Assembly (NCBI RefSeq): GCF_002886185.1 | Contig: NZ_KZ614146.1 | Coordinates: forward strand, 935,234 to 999,233 | DNA: 64,000 nucleotides | Reading direction: 5' to 3' | From: Salipaludibacillus neizhouensis | Lineage (GTDB): Bacteria; Bacillota; Bacilli; Bacillales; Salisediminibacteriaceae | Shown here: positions 9,219 through 18,071 of the stretch, in pieces | How the letters are laid out: every line of letters starts with the position of its first letter | Position numbering within the stretch: position 1 is the stretch's first letter | Made by a program: the position numbers and the translations under genes | Notes under the pieces: model-generated | Databases searched by the model: none | What the model was told of the DNA's origin: nothing | Seen by the model: only the letters and a program-made list of their open reading frames with translations

Positions 9219-9444
9219 AATAAAGGCCTCCTTTGTGAAATTAATACAATTGAATTATTAGCTAAAACAGGTTAATTTATACTAATATCGTTACTGAAAA
9301 AGAAGGTATCAAGAAATTTTAAACGAATAAAACTCAGAATAGAGACTATATCTTCATGAAGCTATCTTTCTCAGCAGAGTCTCAGATACAAACTAGGTGA
9401 TAAAAAAATAAATGAAACTTTTCAAGGAGAGAGGATGAGAGAGT

Positions 9445-9567
9445 ATGATTTCCATGAGTAAAAATAAATGGATATTTCTTATCGCATTAACTTTAGTTTT
9501 CATTTTAGTGTTTTTTTCTGTGTATCATGCTTGGATCAGATTGCTGGAGAACTTGGTAAATTTTTAA
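9445..9567 (+). CDS. Small single-span membrane protein (40 aa)
   Basis: A 40-codon ORF in the 532 bp gap between the flavoprotein and the next hypothetical gene. It begins ATG ATT TCC with GAGAGGATG-type purine sequence upstream and encodes a basic N-terminus followed by one membrane span (WIFLIALTLVFILVFFSVY) and a short tail HAWIRLLENLVNF. Plausible as a small membrane peptide; no family recognised. The remainder of the gap (9219-9444 and 9568-9750) shows nothing else. Confidence 0.4.
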   Translation: MISMSKNKWIFLIALTLVFILVFFSVYHAWIRLLENLVNF

Positions 9568-9750
9568 TTGGTCGAGGTTCGGGCTTTAAGGTCATTAGAC
9601 TCCATAGCTTATTAGTTTACACTCGGTTAACTATTGGTGATTTATAGTTACAGGTGGAAACAAGATGATACTGTAATAAGTCATAGGTGAAGATACAATA
9701 TCACTCAAGGATACATAACTTCTGAACATACATTTAAAGGGGGATACGAA

Positions 9751-10425
9751 ATGAAAGATTTAAAGGTTTTTACAGCAGTTATTTTTATAGTTTGTCTTTT
9801 TATTGGGATAGGTTTATCTATGCTTTTAGATAACTCAGAAAAAATACTTCAAACTTTAGATGGAGAAGAGTTCGGTTTTTTAGTGGATCATCAAGAAATA
9901 GAATCTAGCATTTTTGATGCAGCATTTGATGCATCTTTTCACGCTCGAGTGAATGTGGCATTTCCCGACGAGATAAGAACTGTCACCTCTTTGATTAACA
10001 TATACGAGGAAGGTGAGCATGTAGCTCAATATCCGTCGGGGGCACTTATATTCGATGATGATTTTCTATTCGAAGGGGACTATGTCGATTTTGCAACTGG
10101 TGGAATGAACAACCTGGAAGAAAATGATGACGGATATTATTGGACTCAAGTCATTAAAGTCACCGACGGGAGTCTAAGAAGTGGGGTAGACTTGCGCAAT
10201 GAAGGAGATTTAGAAATGTGGACGCGGCAAGATAGTGTAGCTGTGAAAGATGCAGAACCTGTTATCTATGGAATCGGGGTGATAGAGGGTACAGGAGAGA
10301 TGCAATCTGGTTATGAAAACCGTGAAGAATTTGAAGAATGGGCCGAGTCTCAGGGGAAAGTGATTACAATGGAATTGCTGATTTCATCAGAGAAAGAAGA
10401 ATTAGAAACATGGGATCTGAGATAG
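9751..10425 (+). CDS. Hypothetical membrane-anchored acidic protein
   Basis: 224 aa. One N-terminal hydrophobic segment (residues 6-27) with an uncleaved-anchor look, then a soluble, strongly acidic exterior domain rich in Asp, Glu, Gly and Tyr (FEGDYVDFATGGMNNLEEND, YENREEFEEWAESQGKVIT). ATG behind AAAGGGGGATACGAA. I recognise no domain. The acidic surface would suit a salt-adapted extracytoplasmic protein. Monocistronic, upstream of the bioB promoter. Confidence 0.6.
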   Translation: MKDLKVFTAVIFIVCLFIGIGLSMLLDNSEKILQTLDGEEFGFLVDHQEIESSIFDAAFDASFHARVNVAFPDEIRTVTSLINIYEEGEHVAQYPSGALIFDDDFLFEGDYVDFATGGMNNLEENDDGYYWTQVIKVTDGSLRSGVDLRNEGDLEMWTRQDSVAVKDAEPVIYGIGVIEGTGEMQSGYENREEFEEWAESQGKVITMELLISSEKEELETWDLR

Positions 10426-10512
10426 AATAGGATGTAAAATAATATAGGCTTTTCCTGAGGAAGTCTATTTTCCGATTGTTTGCTTGAAAAGCCAGGGAGC
10501 ATTTATTGAGCA

Positions 10513-10541
10513 TTGACAAATTAGCGCAAAAAACATATATT
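10513..10541 (+). promoter_or_regulatory. Sigma-A promoter of bioB
   Basis: -35 TTGACA at 10513-10518 and -10 TATATT at 10536-10541 separated by exactly 17 bp, immediately upstream of the BirA operator. Confidence 0.8.
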
Positions 10542-10544
10542 CAT

Positions 10545-10577
10545 ATTGTTAACCTGTATTTTATATCGGTTAACAAT
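10545..10577. promoter_or_regulatory. BirA (biotin repressor) operator
   Basis: Perfect inverted repeat ATTGTTAACC (10545-10554) / GGTTAACAAT (10568-10577) with a 13 bp spacer. It matches the established Bacillus BirA box (TTGTTAACC...GGTTAACAA). It overlaps the expected transcription start, so biotinyl-AMP-bound BirA would block the bioB promoter. The leader to the start codon is about 110 nt. Confidence 0.9.
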
Positions 10578-10660
10578 AGAGTTGCTTTATTGTTAATATC
10601 GATATCAGTCTATTAAACTTTAAAGGATTGATAATATGCACACATATCGGGGGTAACTAA

Positions 10661-11662
10661 ATGGAAAAATGGAAGGAACTAGCACAGCATGTATTAAATG
10701 ATGGAGAGATAATGAATTCAGAAGCACTTTCAATTTTAGAGTGTCCAGATGAAGATATCCTCTTACTCATGCATGATAGCTTTCAAATTAGAAAAAAATA
10801 TTATGGCAAGAAAGTAAAGCTTAATATGATTATGAATGCAAAATCGGGCTTATGCCCAGAAAATTGTGGGTATTGTTCTCAATCCTCTATTGCAGAATCA
10901 CCAATTGAAAGCTATAGAATGAGAGACAAAAAATTGCTTGTTGAAGGGGCAAAGCAGGCACATAAGCTGAATATAGGCACATACTGTATTGTTGCTAGTG
11001 GCAGAGGTCCCTCAAATAAGGAAGTCGATCAAGTAGTGGAAGCGGTAAAAGAAATAAAAAATACATATGGGTTGAAAATATGTGCCTGTTTAGGTCTATT
11101 AAAGCCCGAGCAAGCAAAGCGCCTCAAAGAAGCCGGCGTAGATCGATACAATCATAATATAAATACGTCAGCGAGCCATCACTCTAATATTACGACTTCT
11201 CATACTTATGATAACCGAGTCAATACAATTACTATTGCTAAAGAATCAGGTATGTCTCCATGCTCAGGTGTGATAATAGGAATGAAGGAAGAAAAACAAG
11301 ATGTAGTAGATATGGCAACTAGTTTAAAGACACTTGATGCAGATTCAATCCCAATTAACTTTTTACATGCGATTGATTGAACCCTGCTAGAAGGTGTAAA
11401 CGAGCTTAATCCAATGTATTGTTTAAAAGTACTGGCTTTATTTCGTTTCATTAATCCGACTAAGGAAATTAGAATTGCCGGGGGGCGAGAGGTCAATCTT
11501 CGTTCCTTACAACCTTTAGGATTATACGCAGCGAATTCTATTTTTGTCGGAGACTATTTAACAACAGATGGTCAAGAAGAAACGGAAGACCATAAAATGT
11601 TAGAAGATTTAGGATTTGAAGTAGAGTCGGTAAAAGAAATGAAAGAAAGCATGTTTTCTTAA
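10661..11662 (+). pseudogene. bioB: Biotin synthase gene interrupted by an in-frame TGA
   Basis: Radical-SAM biotin synthase (inserts sulfur into dethiobiotin). The frame is colinear with BioB over 333 codons, the normal length. The [4Fe-4S]/SAM motif is CPENCGYC with Cys65, Cys69 and Cys72; later motifs YNHNINTS, GMKE and INFLHAID are intact, and the downstream half resumes in the SAME frame with [20 protein letters not shown] and [21 protein letters not shown] at 11378-11380 (codon 240) replaces the Gly normally following HAID, and the next residues read T-L rather than T-P. A truncated 239 aa product would lack the C-terminal part of the barrel. No bioA/D/F/Y nearby. Could be a true pseudogene, a sequencing error, or (least likely) readthrough. 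Confidence 0.85.
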
Positions 11663-11738
11663 TTCATAACCAGTAAAAGATCTCTTACGTTCACCTTCAA
11701 GATGTTCCTTTCATATAATTTTGGGAGGAGGTGGGTAT

Positions 11739-12392
11739 ATGAGGAGAAGTTTATTTTGGGGTGTGGATTCTGCAGCAATTGCTGATCAAACATTGCTTAA
11801 TTGTGTGGTCACTAACTTTGGTCAACCTGATTTTTGGGGAAGGTACCTTACGACAGTTCCAAATGTGAATGAAGGATTAAGCAAAGAAGAAATCACGTTT
11901 ATGCGAAATAAGGGGATTAAGTTACTTCCAATATACAATAATTTTCAAGAAGCTATAGGGTACTCAACAGGAAGAGTAGCGGCACGAAATGCTATCTTTA
12001 ATGCTCAACGATTAGGAATAAATAATGATACGTTTATTTTCGCGAATGTAGAGAATTTTTTCAACATCGATGCTGACTGGTTAATGGGATGGGCAGATGC
12101 ATTTGATGAAAGTAGTTTCCGGCCAGGGTATTATAACGACCCGGTAGAAGGAGATTTTAACGAAGCATTCTGTCAAGCACAGGAACAAAATGAAAATGTC
12201 AGGAATCAAACGGTTTTATGGAGTGCAGAACCTGAACCAGGTGTTACTAGGAAAAGGGATATCCCGGCGTATAACCCTGAAAGTCCAACATGTGGCGGCA
12301 ATGTATGGGCTTGGCAATATGGGCGAGATGCTGAGATATGCCCAATAGACACTGTTCTTATGGAAGCTCAGCTTTTCAATAGTTTGTCTTGA
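11739..12392 (+). CDS. DUF1906 glycoside-hydrolase-like domain protein
   Basis: 217 aa TIM-barrel-like protein of the DUF1906/Rv2525c-like group: FWGVDSAAIAD at the N-terminus, FWGRYLTTV, IKLLPIYNNFQ, IFANVENF and VWAWQYGRDAEICPIDTVLME. The group resembles GH25-type lysozymes and often acts on or binds cell-wall glycan, though activity is mostly unproven. Start taken at ATG 11739 because GGGAGGAGGTG sits just upstream; an in-frame TTG at 11721 would place the Shine-Dalgarno inside the gene. No signal peptide, so export is uncertain. Confidence 0.75.
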   Translation: MRRSLFWGVDSAAIADQTLLNCVVTNFGQPDFWGRYLTTVPNVNEGLSKEEITFMRNKGIKLLPIYNNFQEAIGYSTGRVAARNAIFNAQRLGINNDTFIFANVENFFNIDADWLMGWADAFDESSFRPGYYNDPVEGDFNEAFCQAQEQNENVRNQTVLWSAEPEPGVTRKRDIPAYNPESPTCGGNVWAWQYGRDAEICPIDTVLMEAQLFNSLS

Positions 12393-12452
12393 TCATTTGT
12401 GTAAAAAAATATTCATGTGGAGGAGCGTCTTAATATTTATAAGCATGCTCCT

Positions 12453-12689
12453 TTAATTAGTTATGAATGATTCTATGGAAACAAAAAATACAAATAGAGA
12501 AATGCCAATATTTATATATCCCCAGTAATAACGCTTCTTTCTAAGTTCACCTAATCCCGATAACAATAAAGTAATCCCTAAGAAAAACAATAAAAGAGGC
12601 ATTAAATGAAAATTTTGTGATATAAGGCTATAACTTCCTAAACAAAGTACAATGATTGCAGAAACAGCAGCATATAGTTTTAAAAACAT
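12453..12689 (-). CDS. Small membrane protein, DUF3953-like
   Basis: 78 aa with three predicted membrane helices (LYAAVSAIIVLCLGSYSLIS, LMPLLLFFLGITLLLSGLGEL, YWGYINIGISLFVFFVSI), the common organisation of DUF3953 proteins of Bacillaceae. Start at ATG 12689 after GGAAGGTGAG; an upstream ATG at 12704 would leave the ribosome site inside the gene. Function unknown. Convergent with the DUF1906 gene. Confidence 0.6.
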   Translation of the reverse strand: MFLKLYAAVSAIIVLCLGSYSLISQNFHLMPLLLFFLGITLLLSGLGELRKKRYYWGYINIGISLFVFFVSIESFITN

Positions 12690-12924
12690 GATCTCACCTT
12701 CCATAAGTTATTCATAGTCTTTACTATCAGATTAACATAACGTAGTAGTTAATTCAGTGACTTCCATATTTTAGCTGGAAATAAATTATATTTAAACATG
12801 TCGATTCCTTTGATATTATAGCTTAAATACTGTAGTTTGTTAGAATAGAGCTATTTGCAGTACTTAATGAATTAACTTGTATTTATTTTAAATATTATAA
12901 GGAAAGAATAGGAGTTTTAAAAGG

Positions 12925-13407
12925 ATGTATGGATTTAAAATTGTAGATAAACTAGAAAAAATAGATGAAGATATCCGAAGAGATCAACTAAAATACCATT
13001 CAAAAAGGGTGTTGGTTAGTAAAGAATTCACTTTCGATGCTGCGCACCACTTGCACTGTTATGAGGGGAAATGTAAGAATTTACACGGTCACACATATAC
13101 AGCGATTTTTGGAATTAGCGGATTTGTTGATGAGACAGGTTTAATGATGGATTTTGGCGATATTAAAGATATATGGAAAAAGGAAATTGAAATTCATTTA
13201 GATCATCGCTATTTGAATGAAACACTTCCTGCAATGAATACAACAGCAGAAAATATGGTGGTTTGGATATATGAAAAAATGGCTGAATCACTGTTAAAGC
13301 CGGAGAATAAGAAAAAATATGAAGGCGGTAGACTAGAATTTGTTCGGTTGTTCGAAACTCCTACGAGTTATGCAGAAGCAAGACGGGAGTGGATGGAAAA
13401 TGAGTAA
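12925..13407 (+). CDS. queD: 6-carboxy-5,6,7,8-tetrahydropterin synthase
   Basis: 160 aa zinc enzyme converting 7,8-dihydroneopterin triphosphate to 6-carboxytetrahydropterin, the second step of queuosine/7-deazaguanine synthesis. Zinc ligands and catalytic residues are visible in FTFDAAHHLHCYEGKCKNLHGHTY (about 39-62); later DFGDIKDIWKKEI, LDHRYLNE and FVRLFETPTSYAEA are family-typical. ATG at 12925 with AGGAG 10 bp upstream. It overlaps queE by 8 bp (ATGAGTAA). No preQ1 riboswitch was recognisable upstream. Confidence 0.93.
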   Translation: MYGFKIVDKLEKIDEDIRRDQLKYHSKRVLVSKEFTFDAAHHLHCYEGKCKNLHGHTYTAIFGISGFVDETGLMMDFGDIKDIWKKEIEIHLDHRYLNETLPAMNTTAENMVVWIYEKMAESLLKPENKKKYEGGRLEFVRLFETPTSYAEARREWMENE

Positions 13408-14128
13408 GATTCCTGTGTTAGAAATTTTCGGACCTACTATTCAAGGCGAAGGAATGGTCATTGGAAAGAAAACGATGTTTATTCGAACTGCTGGCTGTGA
13501 CTATTCCTGTGTATGGTGTGACTCAGCGTTTACTTGGGATGGTTCTGCAAAAAATGACATTGTTCAAATGTCAGCCGAGGAAATTTGGCTGAAGTTAAAG
13601 GAAACAGGTAATGACCGCTTTTCTCACGTAACGATTTCAGGAGGTAATCCAGCTTTATTGAGGCATCTTGATAAAGTTATCCATCTGCTAAAAGAAAACA
13701 ATATATCCATTGCTTTAGAAACACAAGGAAGCAGGTGGCAGGATTGGTTTTTGCACATTGATGACCTGACAATTTCCCCAAAGCCGCCAAGTTCAGAAAT
13801 GAAGACAGATTATACTGTATTAGATCACATTATAAAACAACTCAAGGATTCTAACAGATTCCCAAATACAAGTTTGAAAGTAGTTATATTTAATGACGAA
13901 GATCTTCTCTACGCTAAAGGTATCACGAAAAGGTATCCCTTATTACCACTTTATTTACAAGTAGGCAACGAAGATGTTTCAACTGAAAATACAACAAAAT
14001 TAACGGAAGTACTACTCCATCATTACGAAGATCTAATTGATAAAGTTGTATCTGATAAGGAACTAAATGAAGCAAGAGTTTTACCGCAATTACATACACT
14101 GGTTTGGGGCAATAAAAGAGGAGTTTAA
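13400..14128 (+). CDS. queE: 7-carboxy-7-deazaguanine synthase
   Basis: 242 aa radical-SAM enzyme that contracts 6-carboxytetrahydropterin to 7-carboxy-7-deazaguanine. GPTIQGEGMVIGKKTMFIRT precedes the QueE cluster motif CDYSCVWC (C-x3-C-x2-C), then SGGNPALL and SIALETQGSRW. ATG 13400 lies inside the end of queD, so the pair is translationally coupled; an upstream in-frame start at 13340 would overlap queD by 68 bp and is not needed. queC and queF are not in the window, unlike the B. subtilis queCDEF cluster. Confidence 0.93.
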   Translation: MSKIPVLEIFGPTIQGEGMVIGKKTMFIRTAGCDYSCVWCDSAFTWDGSAKNDIVQMSAEEIWLKLKETGNDRFSHVTISGGNPALLRHLDKVIHLLKENNISIALETQGSRWQDWFLHIDDLTISPKPPSSEMKTDYTVLDHIIKQLKDSNRFPNTSLKVVIFNDEDLLYAKGITKRYPLLPLYLQVGNEDVSTENTTKLTEVLLHHYEDLIDKVVSDKELNEARVLPQLHTLVWGNKRGV

Positions 14129-14435
14129 TGTTTTTGTTGGATTTCAAATAGTAGTTGACGTGAACTAGAGGTAAGGCGAGCGATAAAGTTTTCTTATAAG
14201 TCTTTTTCTTCATATACATAGAAGAAAAATATGGTCATATATATTAATAATACGGTCATTCATAAATATCTTGTTCGGAATCCGAATGTAAGAAAATCTG
14301 TTTATAAAAGAAAGGAAGGGGGTAATTGTTAAATAAGCATCTAGATGTAGCAATGTATTGATCTCATCCAACATGGAATGTAGAAAAGTAACTGCAGTCA
14401 GACTTGATTTAAAATAATAATTAGGAGATGGTAGT
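14129..14435. other. Gene-free stretch after queE
   Basis: 307 bp, AT-rich. A 9 bp inverted repeat TTTTTCTTC (14203-14211) / GAAGAAAAA (14221-14229) could be a weak terminator for queDE. Nothing else that I can support. Confidence 0.35.
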
Positions 14436-14642
14436 ATGTCACCCGTTTTAGCAGTTATTTTGGGGATTGCCGTTCTAGTGATATTATTATTCGTAATTAC
14501 CAAGTCGATCAAGGGAAACCGTTCAAAGAGTGCAGATGATTCTGTCCTATCACAAAACAATTGCAGTGAATGTGACTTTACGATACCAGATAATTATTCC
14601 AAGGCTTTATGTCCGAATTGTAAAACATTTATAGCTAAGTAA
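14436..14642 (+). CDS. Small membrane protein with a zinc-ribbon tail
   Basis: 68 aa. One N-terminal membrane span (LAVILGIAVLVILLFVITKSI) and a cytoplasmic C-terminal zinc ribbon formed by two Cys pairs, CSECDFTIP and CPNCKTFI. ATG behind TAGGAGATGG. Function unknown. Confidence 0.6.
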   Translation: MSPVLAVILGIAVLVILLFVITKSIKGNRSKSADDSVLSQNNCSECDFTIPDNYSKALCPNCKTFIAK

Positions 14643-14668
14643 TTTTCATTTAATCATTCATTATATGT

Positions 14669-14707
14669 AAAAAGCATTCACAAATTAAGCCAGTGAATGC
14701 TTTTTTG
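14669..14707. terminator. Intrinsic terminator
   Basis: 13 bp stem AAAAAGCATTCAC (14669-14681) / GTGAATGCTTTTT (14693-14705), with T run continuing; lies between the convergent zinc-ribbon and DUF3892-like genes and can act on both strands. Confidence 0.85.
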
Positions 14708-14715
14708 TATGGAGA

Positions 14716-15027
14716 TTAAAAACTGGGTAAATTATCGAGATTATTATCTTTAGAACCATCCGGCTCACTTCGAATAATATCTCTACCGTAGCGATGGAAT
14801 ACATCTATATGAGCAAGATTGCCTGATTTAGCTTCCTCTAAAGCACTCACGTAGTCTAACTCCTTGCCAGACTCTGTTTTGAATGCAATGATATCATCAT
14901 CCTCATTTTTTCTTACGGCGACGATCTGTTCCTGAGTGGAATTAACATTCTCAGGATAGTCGTTTGTATTGTTAGCTCCCTGCGTTTTGTATTGATTGTA
15001 AATGTCTTCGAAATTTTTTGAATCCAT
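14716..15027 (-). CDS. DUF3892-like small acidic protein
   Basis: 103 aa soluble protein. The core QIVAVRKNEDDDIIAFKTESGKELDYVSALEEAKSGNLAHIDVFHRYGRDIIRSEPDG matches the short DUF3892 pattern (a beta-rich domain followed by a G-x-D-x-IRS-PDG ending) found in many Bacillaceae. Start at ATG 15027 because AAGGAGG lies 8 bp before it; the ORF extends upstream without a ribosome site. Function unknown. Confidence 0.65.
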   Translation of the reverse strand: MDSKNFEDIYNQYKTQGANNTNDYPENVNSTQEQIVAVRKNEDDDIIAFKTESGKELDYVSALEEAKSGNLAHIDVFHRYGRDIIRSEPDGSKDNNLDNLPSF

Positions 15028-15351
15028 GGTATCAAACCTCCTTATGAGATAGTATCTTTTTTTACTATAAAAAATATGTACATTCACTTTTCGGAAAGAG
15101 TATATAGAAGGATTATAAAAAGCTGTTTATTTACTATGATTGTTAAATCATGGGGAAAGCCTAAAGACGTTTCCCTTGGAAAGCACAGATGAAGCATATT
15201 AGAGCAACAAACCTATTCTCATATAAACAACAAACTGTAGGAAATGTTTTATTTTAAAAACGTTATATTTCCATTATAATTACGTTAGGTGCTAGGTTAA
15301 CTATTAGTTTTAGCTGAGTTAAGTTTAGATGAGATGAGGAGAGATGAAACA

Positions 15352-16056
15352 ATGAATAAGAAAGAATTGTATGCTCAATCAGGAGTGGCGATGACATGTC
15401 GTTCATTTAAAGAGTATGAAGAAATGTTTGAGTTGGACGTTGCATCGCTGGCGAAGAAGTCTATTCTAGATATTGCTGCAGGTGCTTCGTCATTTACTTC
15501 GGAATTAAATCAAAGAGGCTGTAATGCGATTGCAGCAGATCCATTGTACAGATTATCCACAGAAGAAATTTATATTCTAGGGGAAGAAGAAATGAGAATA
15601 GCTTCCCAAAAGCTATCTAAAAATGAGAATCTTTTTGTATGGGATTATTATCAAGACTTAGAGAATCATGAACAAATACGTAAGAAATCGTTATTTCAAT
15701 TTATAGCTAGTTACAAAAATGATAATAGTAAAACAATGTATGTTCCAGCTAATTTGCCTCGGTTACCTTTTGAAAAGGATGTATTTTCATCTGTGTTTTG
15801 TAATCATTTTTTATTTTTATATGAAGCACAATTTGATTACACATTTCATTTGAAAGCGATGAAAGAATTAATAAGGGTGACCCAAAGAGACGGATCCATT
15901 TATATTTATCCCTTAGTTGGATTTAATGATGAAGTTTATTCTCACTTAAAGGAGTTAATACAAGAAGTAGAAAAAAATGGTGCGAGTGTTGAAATGATAG
16001 AAACCGCCTTCCGATTTTTACCTTCAGCAACTCACTTTTTGAAAATAACTAAATAA
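15352..16056 (+). CDS. Class I SAM-dependent methyltransferase
   Basis: 234 aa. Motif I SILDIAAGASSFTSELNQRG (about 37-56) with acidic end AIAADPLY, and a post-motif FEKDVFSSVFCNHFLFLYE. Substrate unknown; the ending LIRVTQRDGSIYIYPL resembles methyltransferases of the UbiE/small-molecule type. Start chosen at ATG 15352, 9 bp after GAGGAGAG, rather than ATG 15334. Monocistronic, followed by a terminator. Confidence 0.75.
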   Translation: MNKKELYAQSGVAMTCRSFKEYEEMFELDVASLAKKSILDIAAGASSFTSELNQRGCNAIAADPLYRLSTEEIYILGEEEMRIASQKLSKNENLFVWDYYQDLENHEQIRKKSLFQFIASYKNDNSKTMYVPANLPRLPFEKDVFSSVFCNHFLFLYEAQFDYTFHLKAMKELIRVTQRDGSIYIYPLVGFNDEVYSHLKELIQEVEKNGASVEMIETAFRFLPSATHFLKITK

Positions 16057-16064
16057 TGCAGCAG

Positions 16065-16101
16065 TGACGTTCCTTGTTTGAATGGAGGGACGTCATTTTT
16101 T
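16065..16101 (+). terminator. Intrinsic terminator of the methyltransferase gene
   Basis: Stem TGACGTTCC (16065-16073) / GGGACGTCA (16087-16095) followed by TTTTTT. Confidence 0.7.
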
Positions 16102-16110
16102 ATAAGGTAA

Positions 16111-16142
16111 GTATTTAATAAAAGACGGCTATGCAGTTTTTT
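16111..16142 (+). repeat. Truncated copy 1 of the dispersed terminator repeat
   Basis: GTATTTAATAAAAGACGGCT followed by ATGCAGTTTTTT matches the 3' end of the repeat seen at 24.8, 27.9, 29.8 and 56.9 kb. Here the right stem arm is altered (GCAG instead of GCCG), so the hairpin is weakened. Confidence 0.6.
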
Positions 16143-16325
16143 AAAAAGTAATGCTATACTCTAAGAAACAATTGCTAAGATAATAGACTATTTTCGAAAA
16201 CTTTCTTGTTTTTAAAAAAGTTTAAGTAGCGAAAAGGTGCGGATTCACCGGAAATACAGCCTCCGCATTCAGGAACCAATCTGTTTTCATAAATACGATA
16301 AAAAGATTCCTTAGGAGTGATTGAC

Positions 16326-18065
16326 ATGTGGGAATTGTTGTTAGCCATGCTGGAAAGGTTGGGCATCATTGTCGCAGTCGCTTTCATAATGACTCGCTTT
16401 AAATTCATTCGGCATCTAATTGATAAACGAAAGATTACACCACAACATAAGGTTAGTGTCATCGTTATGTTTGGCATATTTGGAATAATTGGTACATATT
16501 CGGGTTTAACGGTCAACGCTGAGCATGCAACGTATACGAGGTGGGCCCTTGAACTGAACGAAGGAGAAGCAATTGCTAATTCAAGAGTAATTGGGGTGGT
16601 GGTTGCCGGTCTACTCGGCGGGTGGAAAATTGGTTTAGGAGCTGGATTAATTGCCGGTACTCACCGTTTCTTTCTAGGTGGTTTCACAGGCCTAGCTTGT
16701 GGACTAGCTACTGTGATTGCAGGAGCTATTGCCGCATATTTTTACAAAAGAAATAAAAATAAGCGGATTATCTCTTTACAGACCGCATTCTGGGTAGGAA
16801 TGATTGCGGAAGCAGTTCAAATGATTATTATCGTACTAGTCGCCAGGCCATTTGATCAAGCGATGCTTCTCGTTGAAAGTATAGGTGTACCGATGATCAT
16901 TGCTAACGGAATCGGAACAGCTATTTTCATCTTAATTATCCGAAACGTTTTTTATGAGGAAGAAAAAATGGGATCAATACAAGCGCAGAAAGCATTACGA
17001 TTAGCCGATTACACGTTAAAATATTTACGAAAAGGACTTAATAAACAATCAGCCCAAGCTACGTGTGACATTCTTTTAAAGGAAACAAGAGTAGATGCTG
17101 TTTCTTTAACCAATAAGGATACGGTGCTAGCTTTCGAAGGGCTAGGTCATGAATACCATTTAGTAAATGATAAAGTTAGAACTGGCGCTACGAAACGAGT
17201 GTTAAGAGACGGCGAGGTAGTTATTGCTAACGAAGAAGAAATTTCTTGTGGCCACGAGAAGTGTCCATTGAGATCAGCTATTATCGCACCTCTGAAAATA
17301 AAGGATAAAACGATTGGGACATTGAAATTTTACTTTAAATCAGAAGAAGATATGACACAAACGACGATTGAATTAAGCAAGGGACTATCTACAATTCTAA
17401 GCCATCAGCTTGAGTTATCTGAAGTAGACCGACATTTGGAGTTGGCAAAACAGGCAGAAATTAAAGCTCTTCAGGCTCAAGTAAGTCCACACTTTTTATT
17501 CAATGCTTTAAATACAATTGTCGCGTTAATTCGAACTGATCCAATGAAAGCTAGAAAGTTATTAATTTCTCTCTCTCATTTTTTTAGACAGAACTTAGCT
17601 GGGACAACAGCAACAGAAGCTACATTAGAAGAAGAGCTTAATCATGTGAAAGCATATCTTCAAATAGAGGAAGCTCGTTTTTCAGATAAGTTAACGATAG
17701 AATTCGATGTCGATGAAGAGGTATTACATGTTAAAATCCCACCGATGACATTACAGCCTATTGTTGAGAATGCAATTAAACACGGGGTGAAGCAATCAAC
17801 AGAAGCTAGTTTGATAATCATACGAATTAAAGAACTGAGAGAAGTCGTTCATTTAGCTATTCGTGATAATGGGAGCGGAATTTCAGAAGATCGTTTGAAC
17901 GAGTTAGGTAACGAGAAAGTATCGTCTGAAACAGGAGCAGGTATAGGGCTCTCAAATGTGAACCGCAGATTGCAAATGATGTATGGTGAAAAGAGAAAAA
18001 TCAACATAGAAAGTAAACAAGGGAAAGGAACAGTAGTATCCTTCTCTATTCCTTTAAAGAGGTGA
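16326..18065 (+). CDS. LytS-family sensor histidine kinase (5TMR-LYT, GAF, His kinase)
   Basis: 579 aa. Six or so membrane helices in the first 220 residues form the 5TM-LYT sensor (NAEHATYTRWALELNEGEAIANSRVIGVVVAGLLGGW is the family signature), then a GAF domain (about 225-370, with CGHEKCPLRSAIIAPLKI) and a His_kinase/HATPase module with QVSPHFLFNALNTI, where the His is phosphorylated, N box VENAIKHGV and GAGIGLSNVNRRL. LytS relatives in Bacillus and the E. coli BtsS/YpdA group sense extracellular pyruvate. ATG 16326 follows TAGGAG by 9 bp. Stop is 6 bp before the regulator gene, and the pair precedes a CstA-type transporter, which strongly suggests pyruvate or a related carbon-starvation signal. 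Confidence 0.85.
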   Translation: MWELLLAMLERLGIIVAVAFIMTRFKFIRHLIDKRKITPQHKVSVIVMFGIFGIIGTYSGLTVNAEHATYTRWALELNEGEAIANSRVIGVVVAGLLGGWKIGLGAGLIAGTHRFFLGGFTGLACGLATVIAGAIAAYFYKRNKNKRIISLQTAFWVGMIAEAVQMIIIVLVARPFDQAMLLVESIGVPMIIANGIGTAIFILIIRNVFYEEEKMGSIQAQKALRLADYTLKYLRKGLNKQSAQATCDILLKETRVDAVSLTNKDTVLAFEGLGHEYHLVNDKVRTGATKRVLRDGEVVIANEEEISCGHEKCPLRSAIIAPLKIKDKTIGTLKFYFKSEEDMTQTTIELSKGLSTILSHQLELSEVDRHLELAKQAEIKALQAQVSPHFLFNALNTIVALIRTDPMKARKLLISLSHFFRQNLAGTTATEATLEEELNHVKAYLQIEEARFSDKLTIEFDVDEEVLHVKIPPMTLQPIVENAIKHGVKQSTEASLIIIRIKELREVVHLAIRDNGSGISEDRLNELGNEKVSSETGAGIGLSNVNRRLQMMYGEKRKINIESKQGKGTVVSFSIPLKR

Positions 18066-18071
18066 TTAAGG

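Noticed and set aside
11378-11380. Selenocysteine or other recoding at the bioB TGA
   Set aside because: The aligned residue is Gly, not Cys, and I see no SECIS-like element; nonsense mutation is simpler.
12780-12924. PreQ1 riboswitch before queD
   Set aside because: No pseudoknot-compatible loop with the conserved ACACCCUC-type or AAAAAACUA segment could be found in this AT-rich leader.
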